Positions 1 through 6,229 of a stretch of 7,746 nt of DNA are shown piece after piece. The stretch comes from Candidatus Kuenenia stuttgartensis (lineage in GTDB: Bacteria > Planctomycetota > UBA1135 > UBA2386): the NCBI GenBank assembly GCA_945861365.1, contig CAMAUH010000194.1:1-7746 (forward strand), read 5' to 3'. Position numbers and translations under genes: made by a program. Within the stretch, counting starts at the first letter, position 1; each line of letters starts with the position of its first letter. The notes below the pieces were generated by a model. The model was not told the origin of the DNA. It worked only from the letters and a program-made list of their open reading frames with translations, and did not search any database.

Positions 1-687
1 GAGCAGGACGCCGATTCGCTGCAGCTCCTGCACGACCAGGCGGCGCTTACCGTGCGGCTGCTGCGGGCCGGCATCGAGCATCGCGACCTGCATGGCGGGA
101 ACTTCCTGCGTTTGCGGACGGGGGAGCTCGCCGTGCTCGACCTGCAGTCGGTAGTGGCCCGCGGTGGCGACCTGACCGCGGATCGGCGGGTGGCCACGGC
201 GGCGGCGGCGCGGCTGCTGCGCGACGTGGTCGAACCGCAGCCCGCCCACGGTGCCGCACTGCAGCGCGCTGGCCTGCTGGCCGCGGCGGAAGTCGCGCCG
301 GCGTTGTCGCGGGCGGCTGCCGAGCGGGCACGCTACGCGAACGGTCGGCTGTACCGCTGCCTGCAGGACGGCACCGAGTTCACGTGGCGGTTGCGCTGGT
401 GGGGTGTCGAACATCGGCTGCGGGAAGGCCTGGCTGATGGCCGTTGGGTGCCGTTCGGCGCACGGGCGCGGCAGGCCTGGTTGGGGCAGCGGGCGCTGCA
501 GCTGGCCGGTGATCGGGCCTTGTTCTTCCGCGGCTACGCACAGAAGTGGTGGTGGCTTGGTGGTGGCGGCGCCTTGTATGTTCCCGCGGCGAGTGACGAA
601 CGGATCCAGGCTGAGGCGCAGGCTGCGTTGGCTGGATGGGGCCGGGTCGTGACAAGCGCTCGTGGGCGACATGCGGAGACCAAGTGA
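1..687 (+). CDS. WaaP/Kdo-type lipopolysaccharide kinase family protein, 5' end cut by window edge
   Basis: The frame is open from base 1, so the N-terminal lobe lies outside the window; 228 residues and a TGA stop are visible. A kinase catalytic loop of the form HRDLHGGN sits at visible residues 27-34, giving catalytic Asp29 and metal-binding Asn34. About 13 residues later VLDLQ carries Asp47 in the place of the DFG aspartate. This spacing fits the WaaP/KdkA/RIO-like small-molecule kinases, which phosphorylate heptose or Kdo of lipopolysaccharide at the inner face of the inner membrane. The rest is unusual: residues about 109-228 are rich in Trp and Arg, with TWRLRWWG at 128-135 and KWWWLGGGG at 182-190. 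The coding sequence overlaps the downstream glycosyltransferase start by four bases, which supports a shared role in surface glycan synthesis. The kinase fold is well supported. The substrate is inferred; another aminoglycoside- or lipid-type kinase is possible. Confidence 0.8.
   Translation, partial: EQDADSLQLLHDQAALTVRLLRAGIEHRDLHGGNFLRLRTGELAVLDLQSVVARGGDLTADRRVATAAAARLLRDVVEPQPAHGAALQRAGLLAAAEVAPALSRAAAERARYANGRLYRCLQDGTEFTWRLRWWGVEHRLREGLADGRWVPFGARARQAWLGQRALQLAGDRALFFRGYAQKWWWLGGGGALYVPAASDERIQAEAQAALAGWGRVVTSARGRHAETK
675..678 (+). promoter_or_regulatory. Shine-Dalgarno site that sets the glycosyltransferase start
   Basis: A GGAG sits five bases before the GTG at 684, inside the last codons of the kinase gene. 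It favours the GTG start, which overlaps the kinase stop as GTGA, over the in-frame ATG at 636, which would overlap the kinase gene by 52 bases. Confidence 0.6.
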
Positions 688-1826
688 CCCAACCTGACTC
701 TGCATCTGGCCAGGGCGCGTCCAATCGTGCGAGCCACGCGCCCGCTGGCGGCGAACCGGTGGTGGTGCTGCCGCGCGCGGCGAGCGGCGGTCTGCAGGAC
801 CGGCTCGGTCCGGTGCGGCGCGTGATGTTCTTCGGCAAGAACATGTCGCGCACCCGTTGCACCGGCGGCCTCGTCGACGCGCTGCAGCGGCACGGTGTCG
901 AGGTGCGGTGGCGCAACCTCGTCACGCTGCGTCGATGGCTCGGCCGCGGCCTCGCCCATCGCATCGCGCGCGCCGAGTTCCGCCGTTTCCGCCCGGACAC
1001 GGTGTTCGTGTTCTTCCGCGACCTGCCCCAGTTGCTGGCCGCCGAGTTCCATCGCGAAGCGCGCATCGTGATCTGGTGCGAAGAAGCGCTCGAGACGCTC
1101 GATGGCTCCATCGTCGACTACTTCGCGCACGCCGACGTGCTGGCGATGAGCAATCCGGCGCGCTTCGGTTGGTTGCGCGAGCGCGGGCTCGACAACATGG
1201 CGTTCCTGATGAGCGGCTTCTCGCCGCGCTTCCATGCGCCGGCGGCGCCGCAGCAGCCGGTGCGCGACGTGGCGTTCATCGGTGGGCCGGGGCGGCGCGG
1301 CCAGCGGGTCGCGTTCCTGGCCGAGATCGCGCAGCACTTCGACACCGAGGTGTTCGGTCTGCACTGGGATCGCTGGCGCGACGCGCAGCGCGGGCTGCGC
1401 GTGAACGGCCCCGTCAACAACACCGAGTACGCGCGCATCTGTGCGTCGTCGCGCATCGTGCTCGGCGTCAACGAGGTCAACGAGGACGAGTACTACTTCA
1501 GCAACCGCACCTTCCTGACGATGGCGTGCGGCGCGTTCCACCTGACGCACTACGTGCCGCGCCTCGAGAACGTGTTCGGCAACGGTGAGCACCTCGTCTG
1601 GTACCACGACGATGCGGACGCGCTGGCGAAGATCCGCGAGTGGCTGCCGCGCGACGCCGATCGCCGCCGCATCGCGGCCGCGGGCCACGCCGAGGTGATC
1701 GCGCACCACCAGTACTACCATCGCGTCGCCCGCATCCTGCATTGGCTGCAGTACGGCCGCGAACTGGGGCCGGTGATCCAGCCTGCAACGCCGGCGGCGA
1801 AGCTGGCACCGCTCGAGCCGAGCTGA
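684..1826 (+). CDS. CgeB-type glycosyltransferase (Glyco_trans_1_2 family)
   Basis: The product is 380 residues from the GTG start. It resembles the YkvP/CgeB group of GT-B glycosyltransferases, which move a sugar from a nucleotide-sugar donor to an acceptor glycan in the cytoplasm. After about 45 low-complexity residues, the N-terminal Rossmann-like domain starts at RRVMFFGKN (45-53) and continues through GGLVDALQRHGVEV (61-74). The linker strand RDVAFIG (194-200) opens the second domain. The donor-site region carries NRTFLTMACGAFHL (274-287), the usual family motif in which Asn-Arg-Thr-Phe and Ala-Cys-Gly lie close together. It is followed by FGNGEHLVWYHDDADAL (298-314). The C-terminal helix with HHQYYHR (341-347) is also typical. 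There is no signal peptide or membrane segment. The GTGA overlap with the kinase gene implies coupled translation and a joint role in lipopolysaccharide or another surface polymer. Donor and acceptor cannot be read from the sequence. An in-frame ATG at 636 is a less likely start. Confidence 0.85.
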   Translation: MTQPDSASGQGASNRASHAPAGGEPVVVLPRAASGGLQDRLGPVRRVMFFGKNMSRTRCTGGLVDALQRHGVEVRWRNLVTLRRWLGRGLAHRIARAEFRRFRPDTVFVFFRDLPQLLAAEFHREARIVIWCEEALETLDGSIVDYFAHADVLAMSNPARFGWLRERGLDNMAFLMSGFSPRFHAPAAPQQPVRDVAFIGGPGRRGQRVAFLAEIAQHFDTEVFGLHWDRWRDAQRGLRVNGPVNNTEYARICASSRIVLGVNEVNEDEYYFSNRTFLTMACGAFHLTHYVPRLENVFGNGEHLVWYHDDADALAKIREWLPRDADRRRIAAAGHAEVIAHHQYYHRVARILHWLQYGRELGPVIQPATPAAKLAPLEPS

Positions 1827-1833
1827 TCGGTCC

Positions 1834-3144
1834 GTGTTCGAGCTGGCGATGATCCTGCTGCTGGTGCTGTGCGGCGGCGTGCTCGCCGGCGCCGAGATGG
1901 CCGTCGTGACGGCGCGCCGCGGTCGGCTGGAGCAGGCCGCCGAACAGGGCAGCGAGCGGGCGCGGGCGGCGCTGCGGCTGCGGGCCGATCCGGAGCGATT
2001 CCTCGCCACGGTGCAGATCGGCATCACCCTGGTCTCGGCGATCGCCGGTGCCTACGGCGGCGCCACGTTGTCGGCCGCCATCGAGCCATGGCTGCGCGAG
2101 GTCGGACTCGGCGAAGCAGCTCCCCGGGTCGCGTTCGTGCTGGTGGTCGCGTTGGTCACCTACCTGTCCGTCGTGTTCGGGGAACTGGTGCCGAAGTCGC
2201 TCGCCCTGCGCTTCGCCGACCGCTACGCGCTGGCGCTGGCGCGGCCGATGCTGGGGCTCGGCTTCTGTGCACGGCCGGTGGTGTGGCTGCTGTCCGTGAG
2301 CTCGAACCTGGTGCTGCGCTTGTTCGGTGATCGCACGAACTTCGTCGAGGGCAAGCTGTCGCGCGAAGACCTGCAGCACCTCGTCGACGAAGCGAAGGCC
2401 GGCGGCGGCATCGATGCCTCGACCGGACGCCTGGTCGGGCGCGCGCTCGAGTTCGCGCAACTGCACGTCGCCGACGTGATGGTGCCGCGGCGCTTCGTGC
2501 ATGCCGTGGCGGAGAATGCCGACAGCGCCACCTTGCGCGCCGCGATGCTGGCGAACGGCCATCGGCGGGTGCCGACGTACCGCACCTCGATCGATGAGGT
2601 GACCGGCTATGTGCTGCGCGAGGACGTGCTGGCGTGCCTGTGGGACGACAAGCCGGTCGACGTCGGCGCGCTGCGGCGCGAGCCGTTCTTCCTGCCCGAG
2701 TCGATGTCGCTCGAACAGGCGCTGCGCGAACTGCAGCAGCGGCGTCTGCATCTGGCGATGGTGGTCGACGAGCACGGTGGCATCGCCGGCCTCGTGACCC
2801 TCGAGGACCTGCTCGAGGAACTCGTCGGCGAGATCTTCCACGAGCACGACGCGGCGCCGCCGCGGCCGATCGAAGCCGAGTCGGCCGGCGTGTTCCGCGT
2901 GCTGGGTGGCGTGCCGCTGCACGACGTCGAGCGCGAACTGGACGTCGAACTGCCTGCCCGTGGCGATGCGCGCACCATCGGTGGTTATGCCGTGGAGCTG
3001 GCCGGGGACCGGGTGCCGGTTGTCGGCGAACGGTTCGACATCGCGCCGTCGCTGTCGCTCGAAGTGCTGGAGGCCTCGCCGCGCCGCGTGCGGGTGCTGC
3101 GCCTGCGGCAGGTCGCGCGGCCGACCGCTGCGGGGCGGCGATGA
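1834..3144 (+). CDS. CNNM/CorC-type transporter-associated protein (DUF21, CBS pair, CorC_HlyC), hemolysin family
   Basis: This 436-residue protein has the standard three-part layout of the CNNM/CorB/MpfA family. The N-terminal DUF21 membrane domain (about 1-165) holds hydrophobic segments near 4-24, 57-78, 99-118 and 132-158, with the family signature FGELVPKSLAL at 115-125. A CBS pair covers about 210-335; DVMVPR is at 214-219 and VDEHGGIAGLVTLEDLLEELVGE at 311-332. The C-terminal CorC_HlyC domain covers about 345-428 and includes RTIGGYAVELAG (380-391). Family members act at the inner membrane in magnesium or cobalt homeostasis; the old hemolysin name is historical. The GTG start lies seven bases after the glycosyltransferase stop, without a clear ribosome site; an ATG 15 bases further in is an alternative. 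The stop overlaps the next start as ATGA. Domain assignment is firm; the transported ion is inferred from family knowledge. Confidence 0.93.
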   Translation: MFELAMILLLVLCGGVLAGAEMAVVTARRGRLEQAAEQGSERARAALRLRADPERFLATVQIGITLVSAIAGAYGGATLSAAIEPWLREVGLGEAAPRVAFVLVVALVTYLSVVFGELVPKSLALRFADRYALALARPMLGLGFCARPVVWLLSVSSNLVLRLFGDRTNFVEGKLSREDLQHLVDEAKAGGGIDASTGRLVGRALEFAQLHVADVMVPRRFVHAVAENADSATLRAAMLANGHRRVPTYRTSIDEVTGYVLREDVLACLWDDKPVDVGALRREPFFLPESMSLEQALRELQQRRLHLAMVVDEHGGIAGLVTLEDLLEELVGEIFHEHDAAPPRPIEAESAGVFRVLGGVPLHDVERELDVELPARGDARTIGGYAVELAGDRVPVVGERFDIAPSLSLEVLEASPRRVRVLRLRQVARPTAAGRR

Positions 3145-3683
3145 TGCGCTGGCCGCGTTCGTCTTGGCTGCTGCTGGCACCGTTGGCCGCCTGCAGCGTG
3201 GTTCCGCCGCCGGCGGCGCCGGCCTGGTTGCCGCCCGCACTGGTGCCGTTCCTCGGCGACTTCCGCGGCACCATGCGCAGCCATGGCGCCGCCGGGGTGC
3301 AGCAGGTGCCGATGCGGCTCGAGGTGGCGACGATCGACGGCGTCGCGGATCGCCTGCGCTTCGCCCTGCACTACGGCGAAGGGGCCACGGCGCAGGTGCG
3401 CGACTACCGGCTGGTCGTCGCGGATGCGGCCGCCGGGCGCTACCTCATCGACGAACAGAACGGCATCGAGCTCGCGGTGCTGTGCCGCGATGACGAGCTG
3501 GTGTCGGTGTTCTCGGTGCAGGGGCAGACGCTGGTGACGCGCTACCGCGCGGTGGCCGCGGGCATCGAGTTCGCGCTGGAGGCCTTCGCTGCGGAGCAGG
3601 CCACCGCGACGGGCCAGGGCGTGCGCGCGGTCGGGTCGTTCACCGTGCAGCGGGCGCTGCTGCGGCGGCAGACGGGCAGCTGA
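3141..3683 (+). CDS. Small predicted lipoprotein of unknown function
   Basis: The product is 180 residues from the ATG at 3141, which overlaps the CNNM stop as ATGA; a second ATG follows directly at 3144. A GGGG at 3132-3135 could serve as a ribosome site for either. The N-terminus has Arg3 and Arg6, a hydrophobic core and a lipobox LAAC with Cys18, so it should be a lipoprotein exported and lipidated by signal peptidase II. A proline/alanine-rich linker (21-31) follows. The mature part, about 35-175, begins FLGDFRGTM and has alternating hydrophobic and polar strands such as RLRFALHYG, YRLVVAD, AVLCRDDELVSVFSV and QTLVTRYRAV. That pattern suggests a beta-rich, possibly barrel- or lipocalin-like fold, but I do not recognise a family. 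Coupling to the CNNM gene hints at a shared envelope role. The gene is convincing; the function is unknown. Confidence 0.75.
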   Translation: MMRWPRSSWLLLAPLAACSVVPPPAAPAWLPPALVPFLGDFRGTMRSHGAAGVQQVPMRLEVATIDGVADRLRFALHYGEGATAQVRDYRLVVADAAAGRYLIDEQNGIELAVLCRDDELVSVFSVQGQTLVTRYRAVAAGIEFALEAFAAEQATATGQGVRAVGSFTVQRALLRRQTGS

Positions 3684-3685
3684 GC

Positions 3686-3700
3686 CTCGCACCCGGCGAG
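3686..3700 (+). terminator. Short hairpin after the lipoprotein gene
   Basis: CTCGC and GCGAG form a perfect 5-bp stem around a 5-base loop, three bases after the lipoprotein stop. No T-run follows, so it is at best a weak or attenuating terminator between the four-gene operon and the cyclophilin gene. It may be chance in GC-rich DNA. Confidence 0.25.
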
Positions 3701-3708
3701 CCGCTCCG

Positions 3709-3714
3709 TATCAT
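3709..3714 (+). promoter_or_regulatory. Candidate -10 element for the cyclophilin gene
   Basis: TATCAT matches the sigma-70 -10 consensus at five of six bases and stands out in GC-rich surroundings. Transcription would be expected to begin about seven bases downstream, near 3721-3722, almost at the ATG at 3723. The -35 region at the right distance is poor. No Shine-Dalgarno sequence lies before the ATG, so a leaderless transcript is possible. Confidence 0.35.
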
Positions 3715-3722
3715 CCCGCGCC

Positions 3723-4529
3723 ATGATTTCCCTGCGTTTGCTCTGTGTTCCGTTCCTCGGCCTGTGCGCGGCGCTGCCGGCGCAACACGACGAGAAGCCC
3801 AAGGCTGATACGAAGACCGCCGAGACCCAGGCTCCGGCCAAGGACGACGCGGCGACCGCCAAGGACGCCACCATCGCCGCGATCGACAAGTTCATCGCCA
3901 GCAAGAACATCGACAAGAAGGTGCCGTCGTGGCGCCAGACCCTGTCCGAGCCGCCGAAGCAGGCCTTCGACGCCAACACCGACTACTTCTGGCACATCGA
4001 GACCGAAGTCGGTGCGCTGAAGATCCGCTTCCACAGCGAGACCGCGCCGCAGCACGTCACCAGCGGCATCTACCTGGCGCGCCTCGGCTTCTTCGACGGC
4101 GTCGTCTTCCACCGCATCATCCCCGGCTTCATGGCCCAGGGCGGCGACCCGACCGGCAGCGGTCGCGGTGGCCCCGGCTACAAGTTCGCCGGCGAGTTCG
4201 ACGGCAAGCGCAGCCACGACAAGCCCGGCATCCTCAGCATGGCCAACGCCGGTCCGGGCACCGATGGCTCGCAGTTCTTCATCACGTTCGGCCCGACCAA
4301 GATGCTCGATGGCCGCCACACGGTGTGGGGCGAGGTCGTCGACGGCATGCCGACGCTGAAGGCGCTCGAAGCCAAGGGCACCCAGGAGAACAACGGCATG
4401 CTCGCGGTCGGCGTCAAGATGACGCGCACGTGGGTCTCGGCGGCACCCAAGGCGGCGGCGCCGGCCACCGGCGAGGCCAAGAAGGACGGCGAGAAGAAGG
4501 AAGAGAAGAAGGAAGGCGACAAGAAGTGA
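3723..4529 (+). CDS. Secreted cyclophilin-type peptidyl-prolyl cis-trans isomerase
   Basis: The product is 268 residues. It catalyses proline cis-trans isomerisation and probably helps fold exported proteins. A Sec signal peptide covers residues 1-20, with ALPA before Gln21 as the likely cleavage site; Cys15 lacks a proper lipobox. A charged, Ala/Lys-rich linker (22-80) leads to the cyclophilin domain (about 90-238). The domain has FHRIIPGFMAQGGD (129-142), GILSMANAG (169-177) and GSQFFITF (182-189). Human CypA Arg55, Phe60, Met61, Gln63, Phe113 and His126 correspond to Arg131, Phe136, Met137, Gln139, Phe186 and His199, so the active site is intact. The position of CypA Trp121 is Met194, a change expected to weaken cyclosporin binding. 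The tail (252-268) is almost only Lys, Glu, Asp and Gly. No ribosome site is visible. The gene follows the lipoprotein by 39 bases and ends opposite purK. Confidence 0.93.
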   Translation: MISLRLLCVPFLGLCAALPAQHDEKPKADTKTAETQAPAKDDAATAKDATIAAIDKFIASKNIDKKVPSWRQTLSEPPKQAFDANTDYFWHIETEVGALKIRFHSETAPQHVTSGIYLARLGFFDGVVFHRIIPGFMAQGGDPTGSGRGGPGYKFAGEFDGKRSHDKPGILSMANAGPGTDGSQFFITFGPTKMLDGRHTVWGEVVDGMPTLKALEAKGTQENNGMLAVGVKMTRTWVSAAPKAAAPATGEAKKDGEKKEEKKEGDKK

Positions 4530-4538
4530 GCTCGCCCG

Positions 4539-4564
4539 CGCGCGATCGGGTGTCGATCAGCGCG
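4539..4564. terminator. Imperfect hairpin between convergent operons, possible bidirectional terminator
   Basis: The arms at 4539-4547 and 4555-4564 pair over 9 bp (CGCGCGATC with GATCAGCGCG) with one bulged A and a 7-base loop. GCTC at 4530-4533 and GAGC at 4566-4569 can extend the stem after a gap. It fills the 27-base space between the cyclophilin and purK stops and enters the end of purK. Neither strand has a T-run afterwards, so intrinsic termination is unproven. Confidence 0.4.
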
Positions 4565-5702
4565 TGAGCGGCCACTCGCCGGGCCTGGCCTGGCCCAGCG
4601 CGCGCAGCGCCGCCGCCATCGCGTCGGCGCGCGCGCGGTCGGCATCGACGACCGTCGCATGCCCGACCTTGCGGCCCGGCCGCGGCGTCTTGCCATACGC
4701 GTGCACGTGCACGCCGGGCAGATGCAGCGACGCCGTGCGCGGCGGCAGTTCGCCGATGCAGTTGACCATCGTCGCGTGGCCGCCGCCGGCCATCGCCGTG
4801 CTGCCGAGCGGCAAGCCCAGCACCGCGCGCAGGTGGTTCTCGAACTGCGAGCAGACGCTGCCTTCGATCGTCCAGTGGCCGGAGTTGTGCACGCGCGGCG
4901 CCATCTCGTTGGCGAGCAGCGTGTCGCCGAGCTGGAACAGCTCGATCGCCAGCACGCCGATGTAGTCGAGCTCCTGCAGCACGGCGGTGATGAACGCGGT
5001 GGCGGTGCGCTGCAGCGGCGCGTCGACGGCAGGTGCCGGGGCCCGGCTCGTCGCGAGGATGCCGGACTCGTGCACGTTCTCGACCAGCGGCCACACCGCG
5101 ATCGCGCCGTCGAGCCCGCGCGCCGCCAGCACCGACAGTTCGCGCTGGAACGGCACGAAGCCCTCGACGATCAGCCCGCCGTCGTTGCCGCGGGTCAGCT
5201 CTGCATGCGTGCGCGCCAGCACCGCGTCGAGGTCGCTGGCGTCGCGCAGGCGCACCTGGCCGTGGCCGTCGTAGCCGAGGCGCCGCGTCTTGACGATGCA
5301 CGGCGTGCCGATCGCGGCGACCGCCGCGCGCAGTTCGGGAAGCGTGTGGGCGGGCTGGTAGGGGGCCGTGCCCATGCCCATGCGCGCGAACAGCTGCTTC
5401 TCGAGCAGGCGGTCCTGGCCGATCGCCAGCGCGCGCGGGTGCGGGCGAACGGTCGCGTGCTGCAGCAGCAGCTCGGTGGTCGACGCCGGCACGTTCTCGA
5501 ACTCGAACGTGATCACGTCGACGCCCGCGGCGAGCTGGCGCAACGCCGCGGGATCGTCGAAGGCGCCGACGACCAGTTCGCTGACGTGGCCGGCGACGGC
5601 ATCGGGCGATGGATCGAGGCAGCGGAAGCGCAGGCCGAGCGGGGTGCCGGCGAGCACCAGCATGCGGGCCAGTTGGCCGCCGCCGAGGATGCCGACGCGC
5701 AT
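4557..5702 (-). CDS. purK: N5-carboxyaminoimidazole ribonucleotide synthase (PurK)
   Basis: The 381-residue protein uses ATP and bicarbonate to carboxylate aminoimidazole ribonucleotide (AIR) to N5-CAIR in cytoplasmic purine synthesis. The N-terminal domain opens with MRVGILGGGQLARM (1-14) and has ITFEFENVP (64-72). The ATP-grasp domain includes KTRRLGYDGHGQ (138-149), VPFQRELS (183-190) and the metal-binding stretch with Glu254 and Glu266. The family signature NEMAPRVHNSGHWTIEG (265-281) and SQFENHLRA (285-293) is nearly canonical. The C-terminal domain has HAYGK (334-338), GRKVGH (343-348) and VVDAD (351-355). Length is close to the usual 355-390. The ATG overlaps the purE stop by one base (TGATG), and AGGGG lies eight bases upstream, so this start is firm. 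It is the last gene of its operon and converges on the cyclophilin gene. Confidence 0.97.
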   Translation of the reverse strand: MRVGILGGGQLARMLVLAGTPLGLRFRCLDPSPDAVAGHVSELVVGAFDDPAALRQLAAGVDVITFEFENVPASTTELLLQHATVRPHPRALAIGQDRLLEKQLFARMGMGTAPYQPAHTLPELRAAVAAIGTPCIVKTRRLGYDGHGQVRLRDASDLDAVLARTHAELTRGNDGGLIVEGFVPFQRELSVLAARGLDGAIAVWPLVENVHESGILATSRAPAPAVDAPLQRTATAFITAVLQELDYIGVLAIELFQLGDTLLANEMAPRVHNSGHWTIEGSVCSQFENHLRAVLGLPLGSTAMAGGGHATMVNCIGELPPRTASLHLPGVHVHAYGKTPRPGRKVGHATVVDADRARADAMAAALRALGQARPGEWPLTR

Positions 5703-6223
5703 CAGGACTTCCCCTGCCGCGGATCGCGGTCGGCGAGCACTTCGGCGGTGATGCGGGCGCGGCGCGCGCGCAGCGCTTCGCGAACGCGCGGGTCGGCGAG
5801 GCCGAGCACCGCCGCCGCCAGCAGAGCGGCATTGATGGCCCCGGCCTTGCCGATCGCCAGCGTGCCGACCGGCACACCACCCGGCATCTGCACGATCGCG
5901 AGCAGCGCATCGAGGCCGCGCAGGGCCCCGTTCTCGATCGGCACGCCGAACACCGGCAGCACCGTCTTGCTCGCCGCCATGCCTGGCAGGTGTGCGGCCC
6001 CGCCGGCGCCCGCGATCAGCACCCGCAGGCCGCGCGCCTCGGCGGTGCCGGCGTACTCCATCAGCCAATCGGGCGTGCGGTGGGCGGAGACGACCTGGCA
6101 CTCGTGCGGGATGCCGAGTTCATCGAGGGTCGCGCTGGCGTGCTGCAGCGTCTCCCAGTCGGAGCGCGAGCCCATGATGACGCCGACCAGCGGCGGGACC
6201 TTGCTTGCGGGGGTGCCGTTCAT
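5702..6223 (-). CDS. purE: N5-carboxyaminoimidazole ribonucleotide mutase, class I (PurE)
   Basis: The 173-residue protein converts N5-CAIR, the PurK product, into 4-carboxyaminoimidazole ribonucleotide (CAIR). It aligns by eye with E. coli PurE along its whole length. The phosphate and substrate loops are present: GSRSDW (18-23), SAHRTP (46-51) with the catalytic His48, and AGAGGAAHLPGM (71-82). VQMPGGVPVGTLAIGKAG (111-128) matches the family, with Gly-Gly where E. coli has Arg-Gly. These features and the adjacent purK mark class I, not the class II form that uses AIR and CO2 directly. The ATG lies six bases after the upstream lipoprotein stop; no ribosome site is clear, so translation probably depends on coupling. 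The purK start shares one base with this stop. Confidence 0.97.
   Translation of the reverse strand: MNGTPASKVPPLVGVIMGSRSDWETLQHASATLDELGIPHECQVVSAHRTPDWLMEYAGTAEARGLRVLIAGAGGAAHLPGMAASKTVLPVFGVPIENGALRGLDALLAIVQMPGGVPVGTLAIGKAGAINAALLAAAVLGLADPRVREALRARRARITAEVLADRDPRQGKS
5711..5715 (-). promoter_or_regulatory. Shine-Dalgarno site of purK
   Basis: On the minus strand AGGGG, inside the end of purE, precedes the purK ATG by eight bases. Of the minus-strand operon genes, purK has the clearest ribosome site. It excludes the longer in-frame upstream reading that would run antiparallel through the purE coding frame. Confidence 0.6.
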
Positions 6224-6229
6224 GTTCGT

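Noticed and set aside
636..683. ATG at 636 as the glycosyltransferase start.
   Set aside because: It would overlap the kinase gene by 52 bases. The GTG at 684 has a well-spaced GGAG and the GTGA overlap typical of this operon.
534..2027. A 497-codon minus-strand frame across the kinase, glycosyltransferase and CNNM starts.
   Set aside because: It covers three sense genes and their junctions, has no family motif, and shows a shadow-type Arg/His-rich composition.
1498..3240. A 580-codon open frame on the minus strand, antisense to the CNNM gene and its neighbours.
   Set aside because: Long antisense frames are expected where third codon positions are G or C. The sense strand has a complete CNNM protein, and the antisense product has only biased composition.
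3723..3785. Lipoprotein signal on the cyclophilin (Cys15).
   Set aside because: The residue before Cys15 is Leu, which does not fit a lipobox. An ALPA-Gln signal peptidase I site five residues later fits better.
4414..5910. A 498-codon minus-strand frame overlapping purK in another phase.
   Set aside because: The purK frame carries every PurK signature in order; this one is a low-complexity Arg/Ala frame shift of the same DNA.
5703..6101. An N-terminal extension of purK up to 6101.
   Set aside because: The canonical PurK start MRVGILGGGQ has its own ribosome site at the purE stop. The extension is purE DNA read out of frame.
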